A stretch of DNA of 64,000 nt from Amycolatopsis sp. NBC_01480 (lineage in GTDB: Bacteria; Actinomycetota; Actinomycetes; Mycobacteriales; Pseudonocardiaceae), in assembly GCF_036227205.1 (NCBI RefSeq), contig NZ_CP109442.1:4402001-4466000 (forward strand), given 5' to 3'. The position numbers were made by a program, and so were the translations under genes. Below, one piece after another: positions 1 to 9,386 of this stretch. Positions within the stretch are counted from its first letter, which is position 1. The number at the start of each line of letters is the position of its first letter. Below the pieces are notes generated by a model. That model was not told the DNA's origin. It ran no database searches and worked only from the letters and a program-made list of their open reading frames with translations.

Positions 1-940
1 CAACCTGCAGCGCCAGGTGATCCACGGCATCTCCGACGTCGGCAAGCTCAAGGCCGCCTCGGCGCAGGAGTCGATCGCCGAGATCAACCCGTTCGTCAAG
101 GTCTACCTGCACACCGAGCGGCTCGAGTCGGCGAACGCGCTGGAGATCTTCGGCCAGTACGACCTGATCGTCGACGGCACCGACAACTTCGCCACGCGGT
201 ACCTGGTGAACGACGCCGCGGTGCTGCTGGGCAAGCCCTACGTGTGGGGCTCGATCTTCCGGTTCGAGGGCCAGGTCAGCGTCTTCTGGGAGGACGCGCC
301 GAACGGCAAGGGCCTGAACTACCGCGACCTCTACCCCGAGCCGCCGCCTCCCGGCATGGTGCCCTCGTGCGCCGAGGGCGGCGTGCTGGGCGTGCTCTGC
401 GCGTCCATCGGCTCGATCATGGTGACCGAGGCGATCAAGCTGATCACCGGCATCGGCGAGCCGCTGCTCGGGCGGCTGATCAGCTACGACGCGCTGGAGA
501 TGAAGTACCGCGAGGTCAAGATCCGCAAGGATCCGGAGACCCCGAAGATCACCGAGCTGATCGACTACGAGGCGTTCTGCGGCGTGGTTTCCGACGAGGC
601 GGCCGAGGCCGCTTCGGGCAGCACGATCACGCCCGCGGAGCTCAAGGCCAAGTTCGACAACGGCGAGAACTTCGCCCTGATCGACGTCCGCGAGCCGCAC
701 GAGTACGAGATCGTCAACATCAAGGGCGCGACGCTGATCCCGAAGGACCGGATCCTCTCGGGCGAGGCGCTCGCGGAACTGCCGCAGGACAAGCCGATCG
801 TGCTGCACTGCAAGTCCGGTGCGCGGTCCGCGGAGGCGCTGGCGGCGCTGCACGCGGCCGGGTTCAAGGACGCCACGCACCTGGGCGGCGGCGTGCTGGC
901 CTGGGCGCGGCAGATCGACCCGAGCCTGCCGACGTACTGA
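1..940 (+). CDS. moeZ: MoeZ, adenylyltransferase/sulfurtransferase (5' partial)
   Basis: The gene is already open at base 2 and its start lies outside the window. The visible part is the C-terminal half of an E1-like MoeB/ThiF domain (GTDNFATRYLVND, then VPSCAEGGVLGVL) followed by a rhodanese domain whose active-site loop HCKSGARS has its cysteine codon at 809-811. This fusion activates the C-terminal glycine of small sulfur carriers (MoaD, CysO, ThiS type) by adenylation and loads sulfur from the rhodanese cysteine, serving molybdopterin and other sulfur pathways. The zinc-binding CxxC of E. coli MoeB is not present; the segment reads DPETPKITELIDYEAFCG, as in actinobacterial MoeZ. Molybdopterin supply is relevant to the nitrate reductase gene 1 kb downstream. 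A strong hairpin follows the stop. Confidence 0.93.
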   Translation, partial: NLQRQVIHGISDVGKLKAASAQESIAEINPFVKVYLHTERLESANALEIFGQYDLIVDGTDNFATRYLVNDAAVLLGKPYVWGSIFRFEGQVSVFWEDAPNGKGLNYRDLYPEPPPPGMVPSCAEGGVLGVLCASIGSIMVTEAIKLITGIGEPLLGRLISYDALEMKYREVKIRKDPETPKITELIDYEAFCGVVSDEAAEAASGSTITPAELKAKFDNGENFALIDVREPHEYEIVNIKGATLIPKDRILSGEALAELPQDKPIVLHCKSGARSAEALAALHAAGFKDATHLGGGVLAWARQIDPSLPTY

Positions 941-950
941 CCGTAGTGCT

Positions 951-1001
951 CCGTTAAGGCCTCCTTACCCGCGTCGTACGCGGGTAAGGAGGCCTTGACG
1001 G
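951..1001 (+). terminator. 24-bp perfect-type hairpin, intergenic repeat family B copy 1
   Basis: Arms 951-974 and 978-1001 pair over 24 bp with a single T-G wobble around a 3-nt loop, and a CTTTTTGG run follows at 1002-1009. The arm core AAGGCCTCCTTACCCGCG recurs at 53567-53619. The position after moeZ and the T run fit an intrinsic terminator; the recurrence also marks it as a dispersed palindromic repeat. Confidence 0.8.
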
Positions 1002-1071
1002 CTTTTTGGCGGTGAACGTCCGGGTCCGAGAAAACGGTGTGTGACCAGCGCGTCTTCTCGTTCGTGGCGGA

Positions 1072-1893
1072 GTGGCCGGGGTACCGTTTCCTGTTGTGCG
1101 GTCCACTCTCGAACGGCCTTCCGAGCGCGTGTGCGCAGCCTTCGGCGGCGAGCTGGACGGGGCTTCGGCCCTGCCGGACTCGTCCGCCTGGCATTGCGGT
1201 GACCTGGTGCTCAAGCCGGTCACCGACAAGTCGCGCACGCTGTGGACGGCGCGGGCGCTGGACCACATCGACGAGCCGGGCCTGCGGGTCGCCAAGCCGG
1301 TGCGCTCGCGTGACGGCCGCTGGATCGTCGGCGACTGGTCCGCGTGGCGGTATGTCTCCGGCACGCCGGAGCACCGCTGCGACGAGGCCGTGCTCACCGC
1401 GGTGAAGCTGCACCGCGCCACGGCCGACCTGCCGCGGCCGGACTTTTTGAGCGCTCGCAAGGACATCGACGCGGTCGCGGACCGGATCGCGTGGGAAGAG
1501 CTGGACCGCCCGCTCGACGAGGCCAAGGGCGGCCGCTGGTTCGAGATCCTGGCCCCGGCCCGCCGCCCGGTGAAGCTGCCCCCGCAGATCGCCCACGGCG
1601 AACTGCTCGGCGGCGTCCTGTTCGACGGCCCCGCGGCCCCGGGCATCGTCGACTTCGTCCCGTACTACCGCCCGGGCGAATGGGGCGCCGCGATCGCCGC
1701 CGTCGACGCGCTTTCTTGGGGCGGCGCGACGGCCGCGCTGATCGACCGGTGGGCCCATCTGCCGGAATGGCCGCAACTGCTGCTGCGTGCGGTGCTCTTC
1801 CGGTTGGCCGCGAACGCGCTCAATCCGCGTTCGACGGGGGCCGCCTTGGACGGGCTGCGGGCAGCGGCTCGTGAGGTCAGCGCCGTCCTCTGA
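1072..1893 (+). CDS. TIGR02569 family actinobacterial protein
   Basis: A 273-aa protein of the actinobacteria-specific TIGR02569 family (homologue of M. tuberculosis Rv3205c, which also neighbours moeZ). The sequence looks like a degraded aminoglycoside-phosphotransferase/kinase-like fold: a conserved N-terminal RSTLERPSERV, then DLVLKPV where a lysine could correspond to the kinase lysine, and a late AHGELLGGVLFDG that resembles an altered HGDLHxxN catalytic loop with the Asp and Asn missing. Catalysis is therefore doubtful and no function is known. The start is uncertain: the GTG at 1072 has a GGAG directly adjacent to it, while the GTG at 1096 begins VRSTLERP, where family members usually start. 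Confidence 0.8.
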   Translation: MAGVPFPVVRSTLERPSERVCAAFGGELDGASALPDSSAWHCGDLVLKPVTDKSRTLWTARALDHIDEPGLRVAKPVRSRDGRWIVGDWSAWRYVSGTPEHRCDEAVLTAVKLHRATADLPRPDFLSARKDIDAVADRIAWEELDRPLDEAKGGRWFEILAPARRPVKLPPQIAHGELLGGVLFDGPAAPGIVDFVPYYRPGEWGAAIAAVDALSWGGATAALIDRWAHLPEWPQLLLRAVLFRLAANALNPRSTGAALDGLRAAAREVSAVL

Positions 1894-1938
1894 CCGGCAC
1901 AGACCTCACCGGCTGGCCCGCGCACGGCGGCGAGATAT

Positions 1939-1967
1939 GTCAACTCGTCGAAACATTCGGGAGTTTC
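1939..1967 (+). promoter_or_regulatory. Candidate GlnR-binding site upstream of the nitrate operon
   Basis: GTCAA (1939-1943), six bases, then GAAAC (1950-1954) matches the GTnAC-n6-GAAAC half-site pair of actinobacterial GlnR with one mismatch. A second GTTTC at 1963-1967 makes an inverted GAAAC-n8-GTTTC, and GTAAC follows at 1971-1975. It lies 55-83 bp upstream of the nitrate reductase start, where an activator would be expected. GlnR control of nitrate assimilation is established in Streptomyces and Amycolatopsis mediterranei; the site itself is inferred. Confidence 0.55.
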
Positions 1968-2021
1968 CAGGTAACACGGCGTCCTTAGCGTCGGGGTCAT
2001 CGCCGATCCCGAGGAGTGCCC

Positions 2022-4070
2022 GTGGCCGTGCCGCCCGTCGACACGCATTGCCCGTACTGCGCGTTGCAGTGCGGGATGCGGCTGGCGGGGTCGCGGGTCG
2101 AGCCGCGGGACTTTCCGGTCAATGCCGGGGGACTGTGTCAGAAGGGCTGGACGTCCGGTGACCTGCTGACGTCCGGGCGCAGGCTGACGACGCCGCTCGT
2201 CCGGCGGGGTGGGGAGCTGAAGCCCGCGAGCTGGGACGAGGCGCTGGACGTCGTCGCCGGGAAGTTGCGGGGGCTGCGGGAACAGCACGGGGCCGATTCC
2301 GTCGCGGTGTTCGGCGGGGGTGGGCTGACCAACGAAAAGGCTTACCAGCTCGGCAAGTTCGCCCGGGTCGCGCTCGGGACCTCGCAGATCGACTACAACG
2401 GCCGGTTCTGCATGTCTTCGGCCGCGGCGGCCGGGCTCCAGGCCTTCGGCGCCGACCGCGGGCTGCCGTTTCCGGTCACCGACCTCGGCGGCGCCGACGT
2501 GGTGCTGCTGGCCGGAGCCAACCCGGCCGAGACGATGCCGCCGTTCGTGCAGCACTTGCGGGGCGCGGACCTGATCGTGGTCGACCCGCGCCGCACGCCG
2601 ACCGCCGAGCTGGCCGGACTGCACCTGGCCCCCGCGCCGGGCACGGATCTGGCTCTGGCACTAGGCATCCTGCACGCCGTGGTCGCCGAGGGCCACCTGG
2701 ACAAGTCCTTTGTGGACCTCAGGACCGCGGGGTTCGACGAGATGTGGCGGATCGCCGCCGCGTGGTGGCCGGAGCGGGCCGAACGCGTCACCGGCGTCTC
2801 CGCGGCTGACCAGCGGGCCGCCGCGGCCAAGCTGGCGGGCGCTCGTAATGCGTACGTCCTCACCGCGCGCGGGACCGAACAGCATGCCACGGGCACGGCG
2901 AACGTCGGCGGCTGGATCAACCTGGCGCTCGCGCTCGGGCTGCCCGGCCGCGAGGGCTCCGGCTTCGGCTGCCTGACCGGGCAGGGCAACGGCCAGGGCG
3001 GCCGGGAGCACGGGCAGAAGGCCGACCAGTTGCCCGGTTACCGCAAGATCACCGACCCTGCCGCCCGCGAGCACGTGGCCGCGGTGTGGGGAGTGACGGC
3101 CGACAGCCTGCCCGGGCCGGGACGGTCGGCCACCGAGCTGCTCGAAGCGCTCGGCCACGACGACGGTCCTCGCGCGCTGCTGGTCTTCGGCAGCAACGTG
3201 GTGGTGTCCGCGCCGCGCTCGTCGGGCGTCCAAGAACGACTGTCCTCATTGGATCTCCTGGTGGTCGCCGACCTGGTGCTGTCCGAGACGGCCGCGCTGG
3301 CGGACGTGGTCCTGCCCGTGACGCAGTGGGCCGAGGAGGACGGCACGCTCACCAGTCTGGAGGGCCGGATCCTGTTGCGCCGCAAGGCACTCGACGCGCC
3401 GCCGGAAGTCCGCACCGACCTCGAGGTGATCCACGGCCTCGCCACCCGGCTCGGCCAGCCGGCCGCGCGGTTCCCGGTCGACGCCGAGACCGTCTTCGAG
3501 GAGTTGCGCGCCGCGTCTAAGGGTGGCACCGCGGACTACTCCGGCGTCACCTACGAGCGGCTGCGCGCGGGCGAGGCACTGCACTGGCCGGTGCCGGGCG
3601 AAAACCACCCCGGCACCCCGCGGATGTTCCTCGACCGGTTCGCACACCCGGACGGACGCGCCCGCTTCGCCGCCGTCGACCACACCGGGCCCGCCGAGTT
3701 GCCCGACGCCGACTTCCCGTTGCAGGCCACCACCGGACGGGTGCTCCAGCACTACCAGTCCGGCGCGCAGACCCGGCGGATCACCGAGCTGATGGACGTC
3801 GTGCCGGAGATGTTCGTCGAGGTCCACCCGGACACCGCCGCGCGCTCCGGACTGGCCGACGGCGAGCGCGCGCTGGTCCGCTCACGGCGCGGCGAGACCG
3901 TGGCGAAGGTGCGTTGTGTCGGCTCACTGCGGCCCGACCTGGTGTTCCTGCCGTTCCACTTCCCGGGTGAGGGTCGCGCGAACCTGCTCACCAACCCCGC
4001 GCTCGACCCGGTCAGCCGGATGCCCGAGTTCAAGGTGTGCGCGGTGGCACTGTCCAAGGCGGACACATGA
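2022..4070 (+). CDS. nasC: Assimilatory nitrate reductase, catalytic molybdopterin subunit
   Basis: A 682-aa molybdopterin oxidoreductase that reduces nitrate to nitrite in the cytoplasm. The N-terminus binds a [4Fe-4S] cluster through C10, C13, C17 (CPYCALQCG) and C39 (CQKGW). The bis-MGD molybdopterin domain follows (GGGGLTNEKAYQLGKFAR; FGADRGLPFP; GQGNGQGGREHGQKADQLPGYR) and the C-terminal molydopterin dinucleotide-binding barrel lies after about residue 560. No Tat signal is seen, as expected for the assimilatory NasC/NarB/NasA type. The start at GTG 2022 is preferred over GTG 2016 because GAGGAG (2011-2016) is then 5 nt away. It is the first gene of a run of overlapping genes that ends at 10824. 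The symbol follows Bacillus usage; names differ between actinomycetes. Confidence 0.92.
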   Translation: MAVPPVDTHCPYCALQCGMRLAGSRVEPRDFPVNAGGLCQKGWTSGDLLTSGRRLTTPLVRRGGELKPASWDEALDVVAGKLRGLREQHGADSVAVFGGGGLTNEKAYQLGKFARVALGTSQIDYNGRFCMSSAAAAGLQAFGADRGLPFPVTDLGGADVVLLAGANPAETMPPFVQHLRGADLIVVDPRRTPTAELAGLHLAPAPGTDLALALGILHAVVAEGHLDKSFVDLRTAGFDEMWRIAAAWWPERAERVTGVSAADQRAAAAKLAGARNAYVLTARGTEQHATGTANVGGWINLALALGLPGREGSGFGCLTGQGNGQGGREHGQKADQLPGYRKITDPAAREHVAAVWGVTADSLPGPGRSATELLEALGHDDGPRALLVFGSNVVVSAPRSSGVQERLSSLDLLVVADLVLSETAALADVVLPVTQWAEEDGTLTSLEGRILLRRKALDAPPEVRTDLEVIHGLATRLGQPAARFPVDAETVFEELRAASKGGTADYSGVTYERLRAGEALHWPVPGENHPGTPRMFLDRFAHPDGRARFAAVDHTGPAELPDADFPLQATTGRVLQHYQSGAQTRRITELMDVVPEMFVEVHPDTAARSGLADGERALVRSRRGETVAKVRCVGSLRPDLVFLPFHFPGEGRANLLTNPALDPVSRMPEFKVCAVALSKADT

Positions 4071-5491
4071 GCGCCCGGCAGGTGGTGATCGCCGGTTACG
4101 GCATGGCCGGCGCGCGGCTCGCGGACGAGATCCGGCGACGCGACCCGGCCGGGGAGCGGGTGCGGCTCACCGTGGTCGGCGCCGAACCGCATCCGGCGTA
4201 TAACCGGGTGCTGCTGTCGTCGGTGGTCGCGGGCGGGCTGAGTGCCGAGATGGTCCGGCTGCACGACGAGGAATGGGCCGCGCGTACGAGCGTCGACCTG
4301 CACCTGGACACCTCAGTCACCGCGATCGACCGCAAGAACCGTTGCGTGGAAACAGAAGCCGGCCCGCTGGCTTACGACGCGCTGGTGCTCGCCACGGGCG
4401 CGACGCCCTGGCTGCCTCCGGTGGAAGGGCTCGAGCCCGGCCCAGACGTCGTAGCCTTCCGGACGCTCGACGACTGCGCCCGCATCCTCGACGCCGCCCG
4501 TCCCGGCGCGCCCGTCGCCGTGCTCGGCGGTGGCCTGCTGGGGCTGGAAGCCGCCCGCGGGCTGGCCGGCCGCGGCGCGAACGTCACCGTGGTGCACCCG
4601 CGGCGGCACGTGATGGAACGCCAGCTCGACCCCGGCGCCGGGCGGGTGCTCGCGCGCCGGCTCGCCGAGCTCGGCGTCACGTTCCGCTTCGAGGCGACGG
4701 CCGCGCGGTACCTGCCCGGCGACGGGCTGAAGCTCGACGACGGCGCGCTCGTCCCGGCCGACCTCGTGGTGGTCGCCGCCGGCGTCCGGCCGGAAACCGC
4801 GCTGGCCGAGGCCGCCGGGCTGGCCGTCGACCGGGGCGTGCTGGTCGACGATCTCTTACGCACCAACGACGGCCGGATCCACGCCCTCGGTGACTGCGCG
4901 CGGCACGCGAACGCGCCCGCCGGGCTCGTGCAGCCCGCGTGGGAACAAGCGGCGGTCCTCGCCGACCTGCTCACCGGCGCCGACACCGCCGCCCGCTACC
5001 GCGGCACCACCGCGGTCACCCGGCTGAAGGCGCGCGACGTCGACCTCACCGCCGTTGGCGAGACCCACGTGACCAGCGAGGACGACGACGCGGACGTGCT
5101 CACGTTCGACGATCCGTCCGGCGGCCGTTACGGCAAGCTGGTGATCCGCGGCAACCGGGTCACCGGCGCGATCCTGCTCGGCCTGCCGGACGCGGCCGCC
5201 ATCGTCACGCAGTTCCACGACCGCGGTATCCCGCTGCCCGAAGACCGGCTCGCGGTGCTGCTCGGCCGCGCGCTGCCCGCGGGCACCCCGGCCGCCGCGA
5301 GCCCGGCCGAGCTGCCTGCTTCGGCGCTGATCTGCCGGTGCAACGCCGTCACCAAAAGCCGGCTTGTCGACGCCTGGCGCGGCGGGGCGACCGACGTCGC
5401 CGCGCTGGCTCGCGTCACCCGCGCCACCACCGGCTGCGGCGGCTGCCGGGACACCGTCGGCGCCGTCGCGGATTGGCTTGCCGCGCAATGA
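4067..5491 (+). CDS. nasB: FAD/NAD(P)H oxidoreductase with BFD [2Fe-2S] domain, nitrate reductase electron donor
   Basis: A 474-aa pyridine nucleotide-disulphide-type flavoprotein, starting at the ATG that overlaps the nitrate reductase stop (ATGA). The FAD Rossmann motif is at the N-terminus (VVIAGYGMAGARLADEI), the NAD motif near residue 145 (VAVLGGGLLGLEAARGL), and a second FAD motif near residue 270 (HALGDCARH). The C-terminus carries a BFD-like [2Fe-2S] domain with CRC and CGGC (LICRCNAV ... GCGGCRDTV). This matches the NasB-type subunit that passes electrons from NAD(P)H to NasC-type nitrate reductase. It resembles the N-terminal half of NirB three genes downstream, but lacks any sirohaem domain, which argues against a nitrite reductase. 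Confidence 0.85.
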   Translation: MSARQVVIAGYGMAGARLADEIRRRDPAGERVRLTVVGAEPHPAYNRVLLSSVVAGGLSAEMVRLHDEEWAARTSVDLHLDTSVTAIDRKNRCVETEAGPLAYDALVLATGATPWLPPVEGLEPGPDVVAFRTLDDCARILDAARPGAPVAVLGGGLLGLEAARGLAGRGANVTVVHPRRHVMERQLDPGAGRVLARRLAELGVTFRFEATAARYLPGDGLKLDDGALVPADLVVVAAGVRPETALAEAAGLAVDRGVLVDDLLRTNDGRIHALGDCARHANAPAGLVQPAWEQAAVLADLLTGADTAARYRGTTAVTRLKARDVDLTAVGETHVTSEDDDADVLTFDDPSGGRYGKLVIRGNRVTGAILLGLPDAAAIVTQFHDRGIPLPEDRLAVLLGRALPAGTPAAASPAELPASALICRCNAVTKSRLVDAWRGGATDVAALARVTRATTGCGGCRDTVGAVADWLAAQ

Positions 5492-5532
5492 AAGCCCCTG
5501 CCGACGAAAGAACCGTCAACGAGGAGGACGCC

Positions 5533-6882
5533 ATGACCACCACGGCCCACCGGGGCGCCCGCTGGATCGAGCGCTGGGAGCCCGAGGACGAGGGTTTCTG
5601 GGCGGCCACCGGGAAGAAGATCGCCTCCCGCAACCTGTGGTTCTCCGTGTTCGCCGAGCACATCGGGTTCTCGATCTGGACCCTGTGGTCGGTGGTCGTG
5701 CTGTTCATGGGCCCGGCGTACGGCTTCTCGGCCGCGGACAAGTTCCTGCTGGTGTCCACGCCGACGCTGGTCGGCGCGCTCATGCGGCTGCCCTACACCT
5801 TCGCCGTGGCGCGGTTCGGCGGTCGCAATTGGACGGTCGTCAGCGCGGCCCTGCTGCTGATCCCCACGGTGCTCACCGCGATCGTGCTGCATCCCGGCAC
5901 GTCACTCGGCACGTTTGTGGTGATGGCCGCGCTGGGCGGGGTCGGCGGCGGCAACTTCGCATCGTCGATGACCAACATCAACACCTTCTACCCCGAGCGG
6001 CTCAAGGGCTGGGCACTCGGCCTCAACGCCGGCGGCGGGAACCTCGGCGTGGCGGTGATCCAGCTCGTCGGGCTGCTGGTGATCGCCGTGGCCGGCGCGA
6101 CCCAACCGCGGCTGGTGCTCTACATCTACATTCCGCTGATCGTGATCGCGGCCGGCTGCGCGGCGCTGTTCATGGACAACCTCGCCACCGTCCGCGGTGA
6201 CACCAAAGCGATGCGCGAGGTCGTCCGGCACGGCCACACCTGGGTGATGTCGCTGCTGTACGTCGGCACGTTCGGCTCGTTCATCGGGTACAGCTTCGCG
6301 TTCGGGCTGGTGCTGCAGAACCAGTTCGGCCGGACGCCGCTGCAGGCCGCCGCGGTGACGTTCCTGGGCCCGCTGCTCGGCTCGCTGTCGCGCCCGCTCG
6401 GCGGACGGCTGTCCGACCGGATCGGCGGCGGCCGGGTCACCTTCGTCACGTTCGCCGCGATGGCGGTGGCCACGGCGGTGCTGATCCTGGCCTCGTCGGC
6501 GAGGTCGCTGGCCCTGTTCACGGTCGCGTTCATCGTCCTGTTCATCCTGACCGGGGTCGGCAACGGCTCGACGTACAAGATGATCCCGGCGATCTTCCGC
6601 GCCAAAGCCCGCGCGGCCATCGACGAGGGCGCCGACGAGACCGCCGAGCTGCTCAAGGCCCGCCGCCTGTCCGGCGCGCTGATCGGGCTGGCCGGGGCGA
6701 TCGGGGCGCTGGGCGGGCTGTTCATCAACCTCGCCTTCCGCCAGTCCTTCGCCGACGCGCACAGCGGGGTGCCCGCGTTTGTCGCGTTCCTGGTGTTCTA
6801 CGCGGTGTGCGTGGCCGTCACCTGGGCCGTTTACCTGCGCAAGCCGGTGGCCCAGGTGAAGCCGGCGCTGGCGGGGGTCTGA
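5533..6882 (+). CDS. narK: NarK-type nitrate/nitrite MFS transporter
   Basis: A 449-aa major facilitator with about 12 membrane segments. The N-terminus (WEPEDEGFWAATGKKIASRNLWFSVFAEHIGFSIW) is typical of actinobacterial NarK/NasA transporters. The nitrate-signature-like glycine-rich helices GGVGGGNFASSMTNINTFYP and GVGNGSTYKMIPAIF are both present. The start is ATG 5533, set by GAGGAGG at 5521-5527. An in-frame ATG at 5488 overlaps the upstream stop but has no ribosome site. Its place between nitrate and nitrite reductase genes implies nitrate uptake and perhaps nitrite exchange. Confidence 0.92.
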   Translation: MTTTAHRGARWIERWEPEDEGFWAATGKKIASRNLWFSVFAEHIGFSIWTLWSVVVLFMGPAYGFSAADKFLLVSTPTLVGALMRLPYTFAVARFGGRNWTVVSAALLLIPTVLTAIVLHPGTSLGTFVVMAALGGVGGGNFASSMTNINTFYPERLKGWALGLNAGGGNLGVAVIQLVGLLVIAVAGATQPRLVLYIYIPLIVIAAGCAALFMDNLATVRGDTKAMREVVRHGHTWVMSLLYVGTFGSFIGYSFAFGLVLQNQFGRTPLQAAAVTFLGPLLGSLSRPLGGRLSDRIGGGRVTFVTFAAMAVATAVLILASSARSLALFTVAFIVLFILTGVGNGSTYKMIPAIFRAKARAAIDEGADETAELLKARRLSGALIGLAGAIGALGGLFINLAFRQSFADAHSGVPAFVAFLVFYAVCVAVTWAVYLRKPVAQVKPALAGV

Positions 6883-9386
6883 TGCGCACGCTGGTGGTAG
6901 CCGGGCACGGCATGGTCGCGCACCGGCTCGTCGAGGCGGTGCGCGCGGCGGATACGGACGGACAGTGGCGGGTGGTCGTGCTCGCCGAGGAGCCGCGGCC
7001 GGCGTACGACCGGGTCGCGCTGACGTCCTATGTGGACACGTGGGACCCGGCGGCGCTGGCCCTGCCCGGCTCCGACTACGCCGGTGACGACGCGGTCGAG
7101 CTGCGGCTGGGCGACGCGGTGACGTCGGTGGACCGGGCGTCGAAGACCGTCACCACGGCTTCGGGTCATACCCAGCCGTACGACGCGCTGGTGCTGGCCA
7201 CCGGGTCACGGCCGTTCGTGCCGCCGGTGCCGGGGCGGGACCTGCCGGGCGTGTTCGTCTACCGGACCATCGAAGACCTCGACGCCATCCGGGCGGCCGC
7301 TTCCCAGCCCGGCCGGGGACGCCGTTCCGCCGTGGTGATCGGCGGTGGCCTGCTCGGGCTGGAGGCGGCGAAAGCGTTGCGGGACATGGGACTGTCGCCT
7401 CACGTGGTCGAGATGGCGCCGCGGCTGATGCCGTTGCAGGTGGACGAGGGTGGCGGCGCGCTGCTGCGTCGGCTGATCGCGCGGCTCGACGTGACCGTCC
7501 ACACGGGAACGTCCACGGACGTGATCGAGGCGGACGGTCCCCGGCTGCTGGCGAGGCTGGGCAACGGGACCGAGCTGGACGTGGACCTCGTCGTGTTCTC
7601 GGCGGGCGTGCGGCCCCGCGACGATCTGGCGCGCGAGTCCGGTCTGGAGGTTGGCGGGCGCGGCGGCGTGCTCGTGGATTCGGCTTGCCGGACCAGCGAC
7701 CCGGCGGTGTACGCGATCGGCGAGTGCGCGGCGGTCGAGGACCGGGTGTACGGCATCGTCGCGCCGGGGTACGCGATGGCGGAGGTGGTCGCGGCCGGGC
7801 TGACCGGTGGCAGCGCGACGTTCCCGGTGCCGGACACCTCGACCAAGCTCAAGCTGATGGGCGTGGACGTCGCGAGTTTCGGCGACGCGCACGCGGCCAC
7901 CGAGGGCGCGCTGGAGGTCGCGGTCAACGACGCGGTGGCCGGCACGTACAAGAAGCTCGTGGTCACCGACGACGGCAAGACGCTGCTCGGCGGTGTGCTG
8001 GTCGGCGACGCGGCGGAGTACAACACGCTGCGCGCACTGGTCGGCAGCCCGCTGCCGGCCGAGCCGGGTGCCTTGCTGGCACCGGCCGGTGGGGCCGCTT
8101 CGGTGGGTGTGGACGCGCTGCCGGACGAGGCGTTGATCTGTTCGTGCAACGGCGTTTCCAAGGGCACGCTGACGCGGGCGATCACCTCGGACGGCTGCGA
8201 TTCGGTCGGCAAGCTGAAGGCGTGCACCCGCGCGGGCACGTCGTGCGGCTCGTGTGTGCCGATGCTGAGCAAACTGCTGAACGCTTGTGGCGTCGAGCAG
8301 TCCAAGGCGTTGTGTGAGCACTTCGGACAGTCGCGGGCGGAGATCTTCGAGATCATCCGGGCCACGCGCATGACCACGTTCAGCGAGGTCATCACGCGGT
8401 ACGGCACGGGCACGGGCTGCGCGGTGTGCAAGCCGGCCGTCGCGTCGATCCTGGCCACGCTCGGCAACGGGCACATTCTCGGCGGCGAGCAGGTCACGCT
8501 GCAGGACACCAACGACAAGTTCCTGGCCAACATCCAGCGCAACGGCAGCTACTCCGTGGTGCCGCGGATCCCCGGCGGGGAGATCACCCCGGACAAGCTG
8601 ATGGTGATCGCCCAGGTGGCGCAGGATTTCGGGCTGTACACCAAGATCACCGGCGGGCAGCGGATCGACCTGCTCGGCGCGACCGTGGACCAGCTGCCGG
8701 GGATCTGGCGGCGGCTGGTGGACGCCGGGTTCGAGTCCGGGCACGCGTACGGCAAGGCGTTGCGGACGGTCAAGTCGTGTGTCGGGTCCACCTGGTGCCG
8801 CTACGGCGTGCAGGACAGTGTGGCACTGGCGATCGAGTTGGAGCTGCGCTACCGCGGGCTGCGCTCGCCGCACAAGATCAAGTCCGGCGTGTCCGGGTGC
8901 GCGCGGGAGTGTGCGGAGGCGCGGAGCAAGGACTTCGGCGTGATCGCCACGGAACACGGCTGGAACCTGTACGTCGGCGGCAACGGCGGGGCCACGCCGC
9001 GACATGCCGAGCTTCTGGTGTCCGATGTGGACACCGAGACGCTGATCCGGACGATCGACCGGTTCCTGATGTTCTACGTGCGCACGGCCGACCGGTTGCA
9101 GCGCACGGCGCCCTGGATCGAGGAGATGGACGGCGGCCTCGACCACCTGCGCGCGGTGATCGTGGACGACCGGCTCGGCATCTGCGAGGACCTGGACGCG
9201 GCGATGGCCAAACACGTCGAGGGTTACACCGACGAATGGCGCGGGGTGCTGGAGGACCCGGAGAAGCTGGCGCGGTTCAGCTCGTTCGTGAACGCGCCGG
9301 GCACGCCGGACCCGTCGATCTCGTTCCGCGAGGAGCGCGCGCAGAAGGTGCCCGTGATGCTGGGTGTGCCGGAGGTCAGGCGATGA
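6882..9386 (+). CDS. nirB: Assimilatory nitrite reductase [NAD(P)H], large subunit
   Basis: An 834-aa enzyme that reduces nitrite to ammonia with six electrons. In order it has an FAD domain (VVAGHGMVAHRLVEAV), an NAD domain (AVVIGGGLLGLEAAKALRDMG), a BFD-type [2Fe-2S] domain near residues 420-465 (CSCNGVSKG ... TSCGSCVP), a ferredoxin-like half-domain, and a C-terminal sirohaem/[4Fe-4S] domain with CVGSTWC and CARECAE, about 40 residues apart, as the cluster ligands. It overlaps the narK stop by one base and is followed by nirD with a 4-bp overlap. Length and domain order are complete. Confidence 0.96.
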   Translation: MRTLVVAGHGMVAHRLVEAVRAADTDGQWRVVVLAEEPRPAYDRVALTSYVDTWDPAALALPGSDYAGDDAVELRLGDAVTSVDRASKTVTTASGHTQPYDALVLATGSRPFVPPVPGRDLPGVFVYRTIEDLDAIRAAASQPGRGRRSAVVIGGGLLGLEAAKALRDMGLSPHVVEMAPRLMPLQVDEGGGALLRRLIARLDVTVHTGTSTDVIEADGPRLLARLGNGTELDVDLVVFSAGVRPRDDLARESGLEVGGRGGVLVDSACRTSDPAVYAIGECAAVEDRVYGIVAPGYAMAEVVAAGLTGGSATFPVPDTSTKLKLMGVDVASFGDAHAATEGALEVAVNDAVAGTYKKLVVTDDGKTLLGGVLVGDAAEYNTLRALVGSPLPAEPGALLAPAGGAASVGVDALPDEALICSCNGVSKGTLTRAITSDGCDSVGKLKACTRAGTSCGSCVPMLSKLLNACGVEQSKALCEHFGQSRAEIFEIIRATRMTTFSEVITRYGTGTGCAVCKPAVASILATLGNGHILGGEQVTLQDTNDKFLANIQRNGSYSVVPRIPGGEITPDKLMVIAQVAQDFGLYTKITGGQRIDLLGATVDQLPGIWRRLVDAGFESGHAYGKALRTVKSCVGSTWCRYGVQDSVALAIELELRYRGLRSPHKIKSGVSGCARECAEARSKDFGVIATEHGWNLYVGGNGGATPRHAELLVSDVDTETLIRTIDRFLMFYVRTADRLQRTAPWIEEMDGGLDHLRAVIVDDRLGICEDLDAAMAKHVEGYTDEWRGVLEDPEKLARFSSFVNAPGTPDPSISFREERAQKVPVMLGVPEVRR

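Noticed and set aside
2022..4070. Formate dehydrogenase as alternative for the molybdopterin enzyme
   Set aside because: The domain layout is shared, but the immediate nirB, nirD, narK and NasB-type neighbours fit only assimilatory nitrate reductase.
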